Assembly: GCA_902599625.1 (NCBI GenBank)
Contig: CACKGF010000002.1
Span: forward strand, 113,829-177,828
DNA length: 64,000 nucleotides
Source of the DNA: an uncultured Pelagibacteraceae bacterium
GTDB lineage: Bacteria > Pseudomonadota > Alphaproteobacteria > Pelagibacterales > Pelagibacteraceae
Direction: 5' to 3'
In this document: positions 34,877 through 42,868 of the stretch, in pieces
Numbering within the stretch: position 1 is the first letter of the stretch
Layout: every line of letters starts with the position of its first letter
Notes under the pieces: generated by a model
Told to the model about the DNA's origin: nothing
Databases searched by the model: none
What the model saw: the letters and a program-made list of their open reading frames with translations, nothing else
Position numbers and translations under genes: made by a program

Positions 34877-35629
34877 ATGGATTTTAACAGACAAAATATT
34901 TTCCAAGCAACATCTGCAAAAACTGCAGTTTGGGATGCTGGTTTAAGAGCTTACATGTTAAAAGTGTATAACTACATGGCGACTGGAGTGCTTTTAACTG
35001 GAATCATTTCATTAATTTCATTTAAAATGTCTGTAGTTACAGATTCTGCAGGAACGATTGCTTCATTTACAAGTTTCGGTAATGCAATTTTCTTTTCAGG
35101 TTTAAAATGGGTAATTATGTTAGCACCTCTAGCAATAGTTTTTTATATGAGCTTTGGTATTAACAAAATGTCAGCAGCTAAAGCACAAACTATTTTCTGG
35201 GTATTTGCTTCTTTAATGGGATTATCATTATCGTGGATACTTTTAGTTTACACAGGAGTAAGTGTTGCAAGAGTATTTTTTATTACTTCAGCAACTTTTG
35301 GAGCAATGAGTATTTACGGTTACACAACTAAAAGAGATTTAACTAAGTTTGGTTCATTTTTAATGATGGGCTTGATAGGAATTATAATTGCTTCATTAGT
35401 AAATATTTTCTTAAAATCTGCGATGATGTATTTTGTAATTTCAATTTTAGGTGTTTTAATTTTTGTTGGTCTGACTGCATATGACACACAAAAAATTAAA
35501 AATATGTATTCAGCCTCAGATACTGCCGAAGTATCTGGCAAAAAAGCAATAATGGGTGCATTAACACTTTACTTAGACTTTATAAATCTATTCATCATGC
35601 TTCTAAGACTTTTTGGTCAAAGAAGATAA
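34877..35629 (+). CDS. Bax inhibitor-1 / YccA family membrane protein
   Basis: A 250-residue inner-membrane protein with seven hydrophobic helices in the BI-1 arrangement: an N-terminal cytoplasmic lead ending YMLKVYNYMATGVLLTGI, the AIVFYMSFGINKMSAAKAQTIFW segment (given in part: MSFGINKMSAAKAQ), ARVFFITSATFGAMSIYGYTTKRDL and the final LTLYLDFINLFIMLLRLFG with the conserved Asp pair that forms the pH sensor. Likely modulates FtsH or ion homeostasis; role in this organism is inferred from the family only. Confidence 0.94.
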   Translation: MDFNRQNIFQATSAKTAVWDAGLRAYMLKVYNYMATGVLLTGIISLISFKMSVVTDSAGTIASFTSFGNAIFFSGLKWVIMLAPLAIVFYMSFGINKMSAAKAQTIFWVFASLMGLSLSWILLVYTGVSVARVFFITSATFGAMSIYGYTTKRDLTKFGSFLMMGLIGIIIASLVNIFLKSAMMYFVISILGVLIFVGLTAYDTQKIKNMYSASDTAEVSGKKAIMGALTLYLDFINLFIMLLRLFGQRR

Positions 35630-35968
35630 TTAAAGTTTTTTCCAATTAATTTTATTAATCAAATTTTCAAGATCGTGTGAATTTATTAATATACGGCCCC
35701 TACTATCCGTAATACAATACTTTAAGTTTTTATTATTTGGTTTGAAATTTTTGCAAATATTATAAATTGCGTTTTCAGCAGCATTTTTAAAAACACTAAA
35801 ACTCACTTGTTTGTTTGAAATATTAAGACCATAATCTTTCCATGAGCCGTTGGAAACCATTTTTGCGTATAAATCTAAAATTATCTTAAGTTCACCTTTT
35901 TCAAAAAAAAATTTTTCCTCATATTTTTTTATTGAGTTATTAATTACTAATTTTAAATTTCTATTCAT
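35630..35968 (-). CDS. DUF2794 family protein
   Basis: A 112-residue protein of the alphaproteobacterial DUF2794 family: FEKGELKIILDLYAKMVSNGSWKDYGLNI (in part: ELKIILDLYAKMVSNGSWKD) followed by VSFSVFKNAAENAIYNICK and YCITDSRGRILINSHDLENL, a pattern of one helix and a small beta sheet. Function is unknown. It overlaps yciB by 8 bp and its stop abuts the convergent BI-1 stop directly. Confidence 0.82.
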   Translation of the reverse strand: MNRNLKLVINNSIKKYEEKFFFEKGELKIILDLYAKMVSNGSWKDYGLNISNKQVSFSVFKNAAENAIYNICKNFKPNNKNLKYCITDSRGRILINSHDLENLINKINWKKL

Positions 35969-36512
35969 TTTGAGAGTATTTTTTAATTAATGGAATTTGA
36001 AAAGCCGTGAAGATAAAAGTAATTGGTAACATACCCCAAACTTTAAAATTTACCCAAAATTCCTCAGTTTGTGTTCGCCATATAAGTTCGTTTAGAATGG
36101 CTAATCCGAAAAAAAACCAAATCCATCTAAAATTTAAAATATTCCATCCTTCATCATTTAAAGGCAATGATTTTCCTAAAATTAATTTTAAAAGAGGCTC
36201 TTTGGTAAAATATTTTCCAAAGAAAAGTGATAAACCAAACAAAATATTAATTATTGTTGGTTTCATGTAAATAAAAATTGGGTTGTTGAAGTAGATAGTT
36301 AATCCTCCAAAAAGAGTTATAAGAATACCTCCCGTAAGGGGCACCATAGGAATTTTTTTGTCAAAAAACCAAACAATCAAAATAGAAATTATTGTCGCAA
36401 TTATAAGTGGTGGTATAGCTACCTGAAGATTTTTTCCAGAATTATAGTAAAAATAAAAGAAAATTACTAATGGACCAAAGTCAGTTAAAAATTTTATTAG
36501 CGACTTATTCAC
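35961..36512 (-). CDS. yciB: Inner membrane-spanning protein YciB (septation protein A)
   Basis: A 183-residue membrane protein with five hydrophobic helices. The family signature is intact: FLTDFGPLVIFFYFYY at the start, TGGILITLFGGLTIYFNNPIFIYMKPTIINILFG (in part: FGGLTIYFNNPIFIYMKPT), GWNILNFRWIWFFFGLAILNELIWR and WVNFKVWGMLPITFIFTAFQ. The gene is related to cell envelope and septum synthesis in E. coli and Shigella; also called ispZ. It is co-directional and overlapping with DUF2794. Confidence 0.95.
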   Translation of the reverse strand: MNKSLIKFLTDFGPLVIFFYFYYNSGKNLQVAIPPLIIATIISILIVWFFDKKIPMVPLTGGILITLFGGLTIYFNNPIFIYMKPTIINILFGLSLFFGKYFTKEPLLKLILGKSLPLNDEGWNILNFRWIWFFFGLAILNELIWRTQTEEFWVNFKVWGMLPITFIFTAFQIPLIKKYSQNE

Positions 36513-36590
36513 AACTTAATATTATCAGATTTATAAACTTTTAATAATTTTTTTATTGATTTTTTTTCTCAAATACCCATATTATTTGTT

Positions 36591-36911
36591 GTGAGTGTTC
36601 AAAAAGCAAAATTTTCAATTGGTGATGTTGTAAAGCATAAGCACTTTGATTTCAGAGGTGTTATTTATGATGTGGATTTTGAATTTAATAATTCTGAAGA
36701 ATGGTACGAATCTATACCAAAAAATGTAAGACCTAGAAAAGACCAACCGTTTTATCATCTGTTAGCTGAAAATGAGGATGTAACCTATGAAGCATATGTT
36801 TCTGAACAAAATCTTCTTAAAGACGACTCAAAAGAACCAATTAAACATCCATTAATTAATGAGATATTTTCCGGGAAAAAAGGCTCTTCATACTTCAAAC
36901 AGTCAAATTAA
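36591..36911 (+). CDS. hspQ: Heat shock protein HspQ (hemimethylated DNA-binding-like domain)
   Basis: A 106-residue protein with the YccV-like domain: KFSIGDVVKHKHFDFRGVIYDVDFEFN near the start (in part: IGDVVKHKHFDFRGVIYDVD), the central PRKDQPFYHLLAENED and TYEAYVSEQNLL. This fold is that of HspQ, an adaptor and specificity factor for Lon in enterobacteria. Translation starts at GTG (36591); no ATG lies nearby in frame. A short C-terminal extension after HPLINEIF is Lys/Ser-rich. Confidence 0.92.
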   Translation: MSVQKAKFSIGDVVKHKHFDFRGVIYDVDFEFNNSEEWYESIPKNVRPRKDQPFYHLLAENEDVTYEAYVSEQNLLKDDSKEPIKHPLINEIFSGKKGSSYFKQSN

Positions 36912-36979
36912 TTAGCAGGGTCATCATTTAAACACAATTCTCTCAAATCTTAGACATACCTTTGGTCTACGATTTACTT

Positions 36980-37037
36980 ACTGATCAAGGATGTTAAATA
37001 TTTCCCAACATTATCTCCCTCAACGTTCTTGATCAGT
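36980..37037. repeat. Interrupted inverted repeat with TGATCA cores between hspQ and ccmC
   Basis: ACTGATCAAG (36980-36989) and its exact reverse complement CTTGATCAGT (37028-37037) are 38 bases apart, centre to centre 48 bp. Inside the loop ATGTT (36991-36995) and AACAT nearby could form a smaller nested stem. The element lies in the only 166-bp gene-free stretch here and ends 9 bp before a perfect -10 box, so it may be an operator or an RNA hairpin. Confidence 0.55.
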
Positions 37038-37046
37038 TAATTTCTT

Positions 37047-37052
37047 TATAAT
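37047..37052 (+). promoter_or_regulatory. -10 box (TATAAT) of the ccm operon
   Basis: A perfect TATAAT 25 bp before the ccmC ATG. No convincing -35 hexamer lies at 16-18 bp upstream; that position is occupied by the right arm of the inverted repeat, so an activator or repressor may be involved. Confidence 0.4.
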
Positions 37053-37077
37053 AAAATTCAAATAATTAATTACACAA

Positions 37078-37785
37078 ATGTTAAACAGAATTTTTGAAAT
37101 ACTAAAAATAATTTTACTCTCAAAGTTAACGAGAATAATTATATTCTCTCTCTTCGTTATATTCCTTACACTTGGTCTTTTTGAATCTCTATTTTTATCA
37201 CCAGAAGATTATATCCAAAAAGATGCTGTGAGAATTATGTACGTCCATGTTCCAGCAGCATGGATTTCTTTGGGAATATTTTCATTCATAGCTTTCCTAT
37301 CATTAGGTATTTTCATTTTTAAAAACAAAAATTTTGTAATCATTGCAAAAAGCTTTGCACCATCAGGTTTAGTTTTTAACCTAATTGCTTTAGTGACAGG
37401 TTCTATTTGGGGCAAGCCCACATGGGGAACATGGTGGGCTTGGGATCCTAGAATTACTTCAATGTTGGTACTATTTTTGTTTTATATCCTTTATATTGCA
37501 TCGTGGAGATTATTTGAAAACGATAAAGCTACAAAAGTTTCAAGTTTTGTTGCCATCGCTGGTTTTGTGAATGTGCCTATAATTAAATTTTCTGTAGATT
37601 GGTGGGCGAGTCTTCACCAACCGTCTTCAGTCAAAATTCTTTCCGAAACTACAATTCATTCTTCGATGTTGACGCCATTATTGCTCATGACTGCGGCATT
37701 TGCTCTATTCTCAGTATTAATTTTTTTAATGAAATATAATATAGAATTGATAAAGATTAAGTCTAAAGGATTAGATAGATTGTGA
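37078..37785 (+). CDS. ccmC: Heme exporter protein CcmC
   Basis: Inner-membrane heme handling protein (235 residues, six hydrophobic helices) that loads heme onto CcmE. The tryptophan-rich WWD-type segment GKPTWGTWWAWDPRITSML faces the periplasm, and the two heme-ligand histidines are found in MYVHVPAAW and SLHQPSSV. The gene opens the ccmC-D-E-F-G-H run; ccmA and ccmB (the ABC exporter) are not beside it. Confidence 0.96.
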   Translation: MLNRIFEILKIILLSKLTRIIIFSLFVIFLTLGLFESLFLSPEDYIQKDAVRIMYVHVPAAWISLGIFSFIAFLSLGIFIFKNKNFVIIAKSFAPSGLVFNLIALVTGSIWGKPTWGTWWAWDPRITSMLVLFLFYILYIASWRLFENDKATKVSSFVAIAGFVNVPIIKFSVDWWASLHQPSSVKILSETTIHSSMLTPLLLMTAAFALFSVLIFLMKYNIELIKIKSKGLDRL

Positions 37786-38012
37786 TTAATTTATTATTAA
37801 TGAATGGTTATGGATTGTTTGTATGGTCGGCGTTTGCGTTTACGCTAGTCAATTTTTTTACACTATATATAATAATCAATCGACAATTAATAAAAGAAAA
37901 TAAAAAATTCGAACAAAAATTTAATCATTTAGAGAAAATTAAATATACAGAGGCCTACAAACAAAGAACTAACCAGGTATTAGCTTCAAGTAACGCTGCA
38001 CAAAAAATCTAA
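37782..38012 (+). CDS. ccmD: Heme exporter protein CcmD
   Basis: A 76-residue single-helix membrane protein. The hydrophobic helix GYGLFVWSAFAFTLVNFFTLY (with YGLFVWSAF close to the family's YGxYVWxAYG motif) is followed by a long basic cytoplasmic tail. It stabilises the CcmC-CcmE-heme complex. Four-base overlap with ccmC and 9 bp to ccmE support the identity, which sequence alone would leave uncertain. The tail is longer than the usual CcmD. Confidence 0.85.
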   Translation: MINLLLMNGYGLFVWSAFAFTLVNFFTLYIIINRQLIKENKKFEQKFNHLEKIKYTEAYKQRTNQVLASSNAAQKI

Positions 38013-38021
38013 TCTAAACTA

Positions 38022-38438
38022 ATGTACAGCAAAAAAGTTAAGTTAAGATTCTTATTCATTGTCGTATTTTTAACATTAATAGCACTCACAACCTTCACAG
38101 TTCTAAAAGTTTTGAAAGATAATGTCGTATATTTTAAATCTCCAAGTGAAATTAATCTACTGACAGAAATTTCAAGCAAAAAAATTAGAGTCGGAGGTAT
38201 GGTAAAAAAAGACTCAGTAATTATGAAAAATAATAAAATTAACTTCATAATTACTGATTTTAAAAACGAGTTATATGTAACTTTTTCTGGGACAGTTCCA
38301 AATTTGTTTGAGGAAGAAAAAGGAGTTGTTGCAGAAGGATTTCTAAATGATAAAAAATTTCTGGTAGCGGATAAAATTTTGGCTAAGCATGATGAAAATT
38401 ATATGCCACCAGAGGTTAAAAAATCTTTAGGAGAATAA
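38022..38438 (+). CDS. ccmE: Periplasmic heme chaperone CcmE
   Basis: A 138-residue membrane-anchored heme chaperone. After a signal anchor ([19 protein letters not shown]) comes the OB-fold domain with VYFKSPSEI and [12 protein letters not shown]. The covalent heme attachment residue is His123 in [12 protein letters not shown], giving the canonical HxxxY motif with Tyr127. Heme is received from CcmC and delivered to CcmF. Located between ccmD and ccmF. Confidence 0.96.
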   Translation: MYSKKVKLRFLFIVVFLTLIALTTFTVLKVLKDNVVYFKSPSEINLLTEISSKKIRVGGMVKKDSVIMKNNKINFIITDFKNELYVTFSGTVPNLFEEEKGVVAEGFLNDKKFLVADKILAKHDENYMPPEVKKSLGE

Positions 38439-38439
38439 A

Positions 38440-40326
38440 TTGATTATTTCACAATTAGGATATTATTCATTAATTTTTGGCTTGTTGACATCAATTTTTA
38501 TTTTTTTTAATTCCTCAATTCAATTAAAAAAAAACAGCCCAATTATTTCTGATAAAATAACTGGCTTAATTGGTTTTCAGTTTTTTTTTGTATTTATCTC
38601 TTTTATTTCTTTAATTTATTCTTTTGTAATTTCAGATTTTAGCAACGAGACAGTCTATAACAACTCTCACACAACAAAACCTCTATTTTATAAAATTACA
38701 GGGACCTGGGGAAATCATGAAGGTAGTTTACTTTTATGGTTATTGGTTCTGAGTGGAGTGTTGTTAGGATTCATTATTAAATCCAAAAATGAACCAAGTA
38801 ATTTCAGACTTTTAACTACATTACTGCATCAAATTATTGTAATCGGTTTTTTTGTCTTTGTTCTAAAAACATCAAATCCTTTTAATGAAATTTTTCCGGT
38901 TCAAACAGAAGGGCTTGGACTTAATCCTATATTACAAGATCCAATATTAGGTATTCATCCTCCAATTTTATATTTAGGTTATGTTGGAACATCGATAATT
39001 TTTTCAGCTGCATTAGCTTCAATGATTTCAAATTATGTAAACAAAAGTTGGGCTAAAAATATAAAGTTTTGGATTTTATTTTCTTGGATATTTCTAACAG
39101 GCGGAATTTTATTAGGCTCGATTTGGGCGTATTATGAACTTGGCTGGGGTGGATTTTGGTTTTGGGACCCAGTTGAAAATGTATCTTTAATGCCATGGTT
39201 AAGTTTAACCGCATTGCTTCACTGTATTGTAACTTTAGAAAAAAGAGAGCTCTTCAAAAAATGGACAATTATTTTATGTATAATTACTTTTGCATTAAGT
39301 ATGGTTGGAACTTTTTTGGTAAGATCTGGGATTTTAAATTCGGTTCATACTTTTGCGAATGATCCATCTAGAGGAATTTATATATTAACATTTTTATTAG
39401 TTTTAGTTTTATTATCATTTGTAATATTTGTAATTTATGAAAATAAAAACTTTACTCAAAAAAGTGAAATTTTTGTATTAAGCAAAGAAACTGCAGTTCT
39501 AATTAATAATTGGTTTATACTGTATTTCTTAAGTGTTGTTTTAATTGGTACGATTTACCCAATATTTCTTGATGTAATATTAGATGAGCAAATTTCGGTG
39601 GGGCCACCATTTTATAATAAACTTATTTTACCTTTCCTAATTCCATTCGTTCTTTTTATGTCTATTGGCCCTAGCATGAAATGGATTAAAACAAACTTTA
39701 AGATTGGAGCTAAAAGTTTTTTTGTAATCGTATTTACACTGGTTTTATCTTTCTTTACTGTTAATTTTATCGGAGAAAAAAATGTATTCATTCTTTTGTT
39801 GTTTATTGGGTTTTTTTATTTGTTTCTCAAAAGTTTAGATCAATTAAGAGAGAAAACAAAAAATTTTGCTCAAATTTTTTCACACACTGGATTTTCATTA
39901 CTTTTAATATCGATATTATTAAATAGTTTTTCATCAAAAGAGATAGTTAAGAATATTCAAGTTGGGGAGAGTTTTATTCTAAAAAATGAAAAGATAATTT
40001 TTAAAAAGATCGCAATAGAAAAAGAAAAAAATTATGAGTCGATTGTTGGTTTTTTTGAAATACTTGACGACAAAAATAGAATTATTAATCTTCAACCTGA
40101 GATACGAATTTATAATGAACCAGAAATGACTACTAGTGAAGCATCAATAAAAACAACATTATTTAAAGACAGATTTATTACAATTAACATAATTAAAGAT
40201 CAAAATTTTTTTAACATAAGGTATCAACATAAGCCTTTTATGATTTGGATCTGGATTTCAACCTTAATAATTATTATGGGAGGGATGTTTGCAATTTTTA
40301 GAAAAAATAAAGAAGTCAATATTTAG
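38440..40326 (+). CDS. ccmF: Cytochrome c heme lyase subunit CcmF
   Basis: Core of the heme ligation machine; 628 residues with about 14 hydrophobic helices. Key blocks: TGTWGNHEGSLLLWLLVLS (shown in part: TWGNHEGSLLLW), PPILYLGYVG, YELGWGGFWFWDPVENVSL (WWD domain), and FLVRSGILNSVHTFANDPSRG. The start is TTG at 38440, one base after the ccmE stop, and preceded by TAGGAGA at a suitable distance; no ATG fits. The end overlaps ccmG by 38 bp. Confidence 0.96.
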   Translation: MIISQLGYYSLIFGLLTSIFIFFNSSIQLKKNSPIISDKITGLIGFQFFFVFISFISLIYSFVISDFSNETVYNNSHTTKPLFYKITGTWGNHEGSLLLWLLVLSGVLLGFIIKSKNEPSNFRLLTTLLHQIIVIGFFVFVLKTSNPFNEIFPVQTEGLGLNPILQDPILGIHPPILYLGYVGTSIIFSAALASMISNYVNKSWAKNIKFWILFSWIFLTGGILLGSIWAYYELGWGGFWFWDPVENVSLMPWLSLTALLHCIVTLEKRELFKKWTIILCIITFALSMVGTFLVRSGILNSVHTFANDPSRGIYILTFLLVLVLLSFVIFVIYENKNFTQKSEIFVLSKETAVLINNWFILYFLSVVLIGTIYPIFLDVILDEQISVGPPFYNKLILPFLIPFVLFMSIGPSMKWIKTNFKIGAKSFFVIVFTLVLSFFTVNFIGEKNVFILLLFIGFFYLFLKSLDQLREKTKNFAQIFSHTGFSLLLISILLNSFSSKEIVKNIQVGESFILKNEKIIFKKIAIEKEKNYESIVGFFEILDDKNRIINLQPEIRIYNEPEMTTSEASIKTTLFKDRFITINIIKDQNFFNIRYQHKPFMIWIWISTLIIIMGGMFAIFRKNKEVNI

Positions 40327-40831
40327 TTTAATCATATTAATTCTTTTAATAATATCATTTTTTGTTTTTAAATTTGCACTTCAAAAAGAAAAAATTTATT
40401 CCCCCAAAATGAGTGAAAATCAAATTTTTACTGATTTTGAAGTTGTAGGATTAATTGAGGAAAAGCAAATAAATTTTAACGAAGTGCTTACAGGAAAAAA
40501 TTTTTATTTGATAAATATTTGGTCTTCGTGGTGTGAACCTTGTAAAGATGAAAGTGAATATCTTTTAGAATTGAAAAATAATACTCCAGTTATGATGATT
40601 GGAATAAATTATAAAGATAAAAAAAAAAATGCATTAAACTTTTTAAATTTATATGGAGATCCATTCGACAAAATTTTTATTGATAAACAAGGCACAATAT
40701 CTATAAACTTTGGAGCATATGGTGTTCCAGAAACATTTTTAATAAATGATGATAATAAAATATTGAAAAAATATATAGGCCCATTAAATGACAGAGATAT
40801 TTATGAAATCAAAAAAATTATCAATAATTAA
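40289..40831 (+). CDS. ccmG: Thiol:disulfide interchange protein CcmG/DsbE
   Basis: Membrane-tethered periplasmic thioredoxin of 180 residues that keeps the apocytochrome CxxCH motif reduced. An N-terminal anchor (IFSLIILILLIISFFVFKFAL) precedes the thioredoxin domain with WSSWCEPCKDE; the CEPC active site and the cis-Pro segment GAYGVPETFLIN are both present. Start chosen is TTG at 40289, because GGGAGGG lies at a good distance upstream; the overlap with ccmF (38 bp) is then substantial but plausible. Confidence 0.93.
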   Translation: MQFLEKIKKSIFSLIILILLIISFFVFKFALQKEKIYSPKMSENQIFTDFEVVGLIEEKQINFNEVLTGKNFYLINIWSSWCEPCKDESEYLLELKNNTPVMMIGINYKDKKKNALNFLNLYGDPFDKIFIDKQGTISINFGAYGVPETFLINDDNKILKKYIGPLNDRDIYEIKKIINN

Positions 40832-41192
40832 AATTATTATATTTTTTTTCTTAATTTTTATTAATTATAATAGTATCGCTAAATCATCAACTTATTCTGA
40901 AGAACAAACTATTAATATTACCAAAAATTTAAGATGTTTAATTTGTCAGGGTCAAACGATTCACGAATCCAATTCAGATTTTGCTGAAAGTATGAAAAAA
41001 TTTATCAAAAGTGAATTAGAAAATGGAAAAACTAATGAGGAAATATTTTCATCTCTTGTTGAAAAATATGGTCAATGGATAGTATATGACCCGGGTATAT
41101 CAAAAAATACCTTTTTATTATGGACTTTGCCCTTATTGTTATTTTTAATTGGAGGTGCCATAATAGTAAAAAAAATTTTTAAAAAAATATGA
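40788..41192 (+). CDS. ccmH: Cytochrome c-type biogenesis protein CcmH
   Basis: Apocytochrome thiol reductase of 134 residues. A signal/anchor helix (IIKIIIFFFLIFIN) precedes the conserved LRCLICQGQTIHESNSDFA block with the LRCxxC redox motif, followed by a helical bundle, YGQWIVYDPGISKNTFLLW and a C-terminal transmembrane helix. The ATG at 40788 overlaps ccmG by 44 bp; a second in-frame ATG at 40803 would shorten the overlap and start MKSKKLS, and may be the true start. CcmI is not fused and not found next door. Confidence 0.92.
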   Translation: MTEIFMKSKKLSIIKIIIFFFLIFINYNSIAKSSTYSEEQTINITKNLRCLICQGQTIHESNSDFAESMKKFIKSELENGKTNEEIFSSLVEKYGQWIVYDPGISKNTFLLWTLPLLLFLIGGAIIVKKIFKKI

Positions 41193-41707
41193 AAATTGAT
41201 ATTATAATACGATTAATAATAATTTTAACGTTTGTCACACTGACAAAAAATATTAACGCCGATGAGCTTAAACCCTCTGATAATCATCAATTTAATTTTT
41301 TCTCAGGAGTTTTTGATTACAGCGACAGTGGAAAAAATTCTGAACTGTTTGGTATTCAACATTCCAACGAGGATTTGTTCAAAGATACTTTTTTAGGAAA
41401 GATCAGTCCAATTACCGGATTTATGATGACTGCAGACTCTGCAACTTATCTTTATACTGGAGTTCAAGCAGAATATGAGATAGGTAAATTGAATTTAACT
41501 CCAAGCTTCTCTCCAGGTTATTATACTTCAGGGGATGGAAAGGATTTAGGTTCACCCTTAGAATTTAAGACTGAAGTTCAATTATCTTTTGATCTCTTAC
41601 CTGGCTCTAAATTAGGCTATTCTTACAATCACGTATCTAATGCAGGTTTAGGGGATAAAAATCCTGGGGCAAATAGTTATATGTTCAATTTTATGAAAAG
41701 TTTCTAA
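41189..41707 (+). CDS. PagL-like outer-membrane lipid A deacylase homologue
   Basis: A 172-residue secreted protein with a signal peptide (residues 3-24) and a beta-barrel-looking body rich in alternating hydrophobic residues, ending in the aromatic Phe that is usual for outer-membrane barrels. The stretch SYNHVSNAGLGDKNPG carries the His-x-Ser-Asn motif of PagL (His148, Ser150). PagL removes the 3-O acyl chain from lipid A. At the third catalytic position, 14 residues after the His, PagL has Glu but here Asn162 stands, so activity is uncertain. The start overlaps ccmH by four bases (ATGA), an unexpected place for such a gene. Confidence 0.78.
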   Translation: MKIDIIIRLIIILTFVTLTKNINADELKPSDNHQFNFFSGVFDYSDSGKNSELFGIQHSNEDLFKDTFLGKISPITGFMMTADSATYLYTGVQAEYEIGKLNLTPSFSPGYYTSGDGKDLGSPLEFKTEVQLSFDLLPGSKLGYSYNHVSNAGLGDKNPGANSYMFNFMKSF

Positions 41708-41716
41708 GGTATACTA

Positions 41717-42868
41717 ATGAGACTTTCGAATTGTTATAACTTTCAAGATTTTAGAAAACTAGCTAAGAAGAAGCTACCATCTCCAATATTCCATTATATT
41801 GATGGCGCAGCGGATGATGAAATTACTTATGCAAGAAACACAAGTTCTTTTGATGATGTTGATTTAGTTCCAAATGTTTTAAGGGGTGTCGAGAATGTTG
41901 ATCTATCAACAACTATATTTGGAAAAAAACTTGATCTACCTTTTTATTGTTCACCTACAGCACTTCAAAGACTTTTTCATTACGATGGGGAAAGAGCAGT
42001 AGGAAAGGCAGCCCAAAAATTTAATACGATGTTTGGTGTTTCAGCTTTAGCCACAGTGAGTGTTGAGGAAATATCTTCTATGATTGATACTCCTAAAATG
42101 TTTCAATTTTATTTTCATAAAGATAGAGGATTAAATACTTCGTGTTTGGAAAGAGCGAAAGCGGCAAAGTTTGATGTTATGGCTTTGACAGTTGATACTA
42201 TTACTGGAGGAAACCGCGAAAGGGATTTAAGAACTGGTTTTACATCTCCGCCTAAATTAACCTTATCAAGTTTATTTAGTTTTGCCACTAAACCAATGTG
42301 GGGAATTAACTACTTAACAAAAGGTAAGTTTGAATTACCTCATCTTCAAGATTTCGTAAAAGAAGGTACAAGCACCAATTCTTCAATCGGAAATTATTTT
42401 TCTACTATGTTAGACCAATCTATGAATTGGAAAGATGCAGAAAAACTTTGTTCTCAATGGGGAGGTCATTTTGCATTAAAAGGTATTATGAGTGTTGAAG
42501 ATGCAAAAAAAGCTGTTGATATTGGATGCACAGGTATAATGGTTTCAAACCATGGAGGAAGACAACTTGATGGATCTAGATCACCTTTTGATCAACTTGC
42601 TGAAATTGTAGATGCAGTTGGAGACAAATTAGATGTTATCTGCGAGGGTGGATTTCAAAGAGGAACACATATGTTAAAAGCTTTATCCCTGGGTGCTAAA
42701 GCTTGTGCAGGAGGAAGATTATATCTTTATGCTCTAGCCGCAGCTGGTCAAGCAGGTGTTGAAAGAGCATTGGGACAGTACAAGGCTGAGTTAGAAAGAA
42801 ATATGAAATTAATGGGCTGCACAAAAATTTCGGATCTTAACAGAAGCAATTTAAGATTTAGAAGGTAG
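41717..42868 (+). CDS. lldD: FMN-dependent alpha-hydroxy-acid oxidase/dehydrogenase (LldD-like, copy 1)
   Basis: FMN-binding TIM-barrel enzyme of 383 residues that oxidises L-2-hydroxyacids such as L-lactate or glycolate. The entry block KLPSPIFHYIDGAADDE, FQFYFHKD with the active-site Tyr, the catalytic SNHGGRQLDGSRSPFDQ and EGGFQRGTHMLKALSLGAKA are present. It is followed by a close paralogue whose stop and start are joined (GTG at 42868 sharing the stop's last base). Compared with copy 2 the substrate-side residues differ (SPTALQR versus SPCAMQR), suggesting a different substrate. Confidence 0.92.
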   Translation: MRLSNCYNFQDFRKLAKKKLPSPIFHYIDGAADDEITYARNTSSFDDVDLVPNVLRGVENVDLSTTIFGKKLDLPFYCSPTALQRLFHYDGERAVGKAAQKFNTMFGVSALATVSVEEISSMIDTPKMFQFYFHKDRGLNTSCLERAKAAKFDVMALTVDTITGGNRERDLRTGFTSPPKLTLSSLFSFATKPMWGINYLTKGKFELPHLQDFVKEGTSTNSSIGNYFSTMLDQSMNWKDAEKLCSQWGGHFALKGIMSVEDAKKAVDIGCTGIMVSNHGGRQLDGSRSPFDQLAEIVDAVGDKLDVICEGGFQRGTHMLKALSLGAKACAGGRLYLYALAAAGQAGVERALGQYKAELERNMKLMGCTKISDLNRSNLRFRR

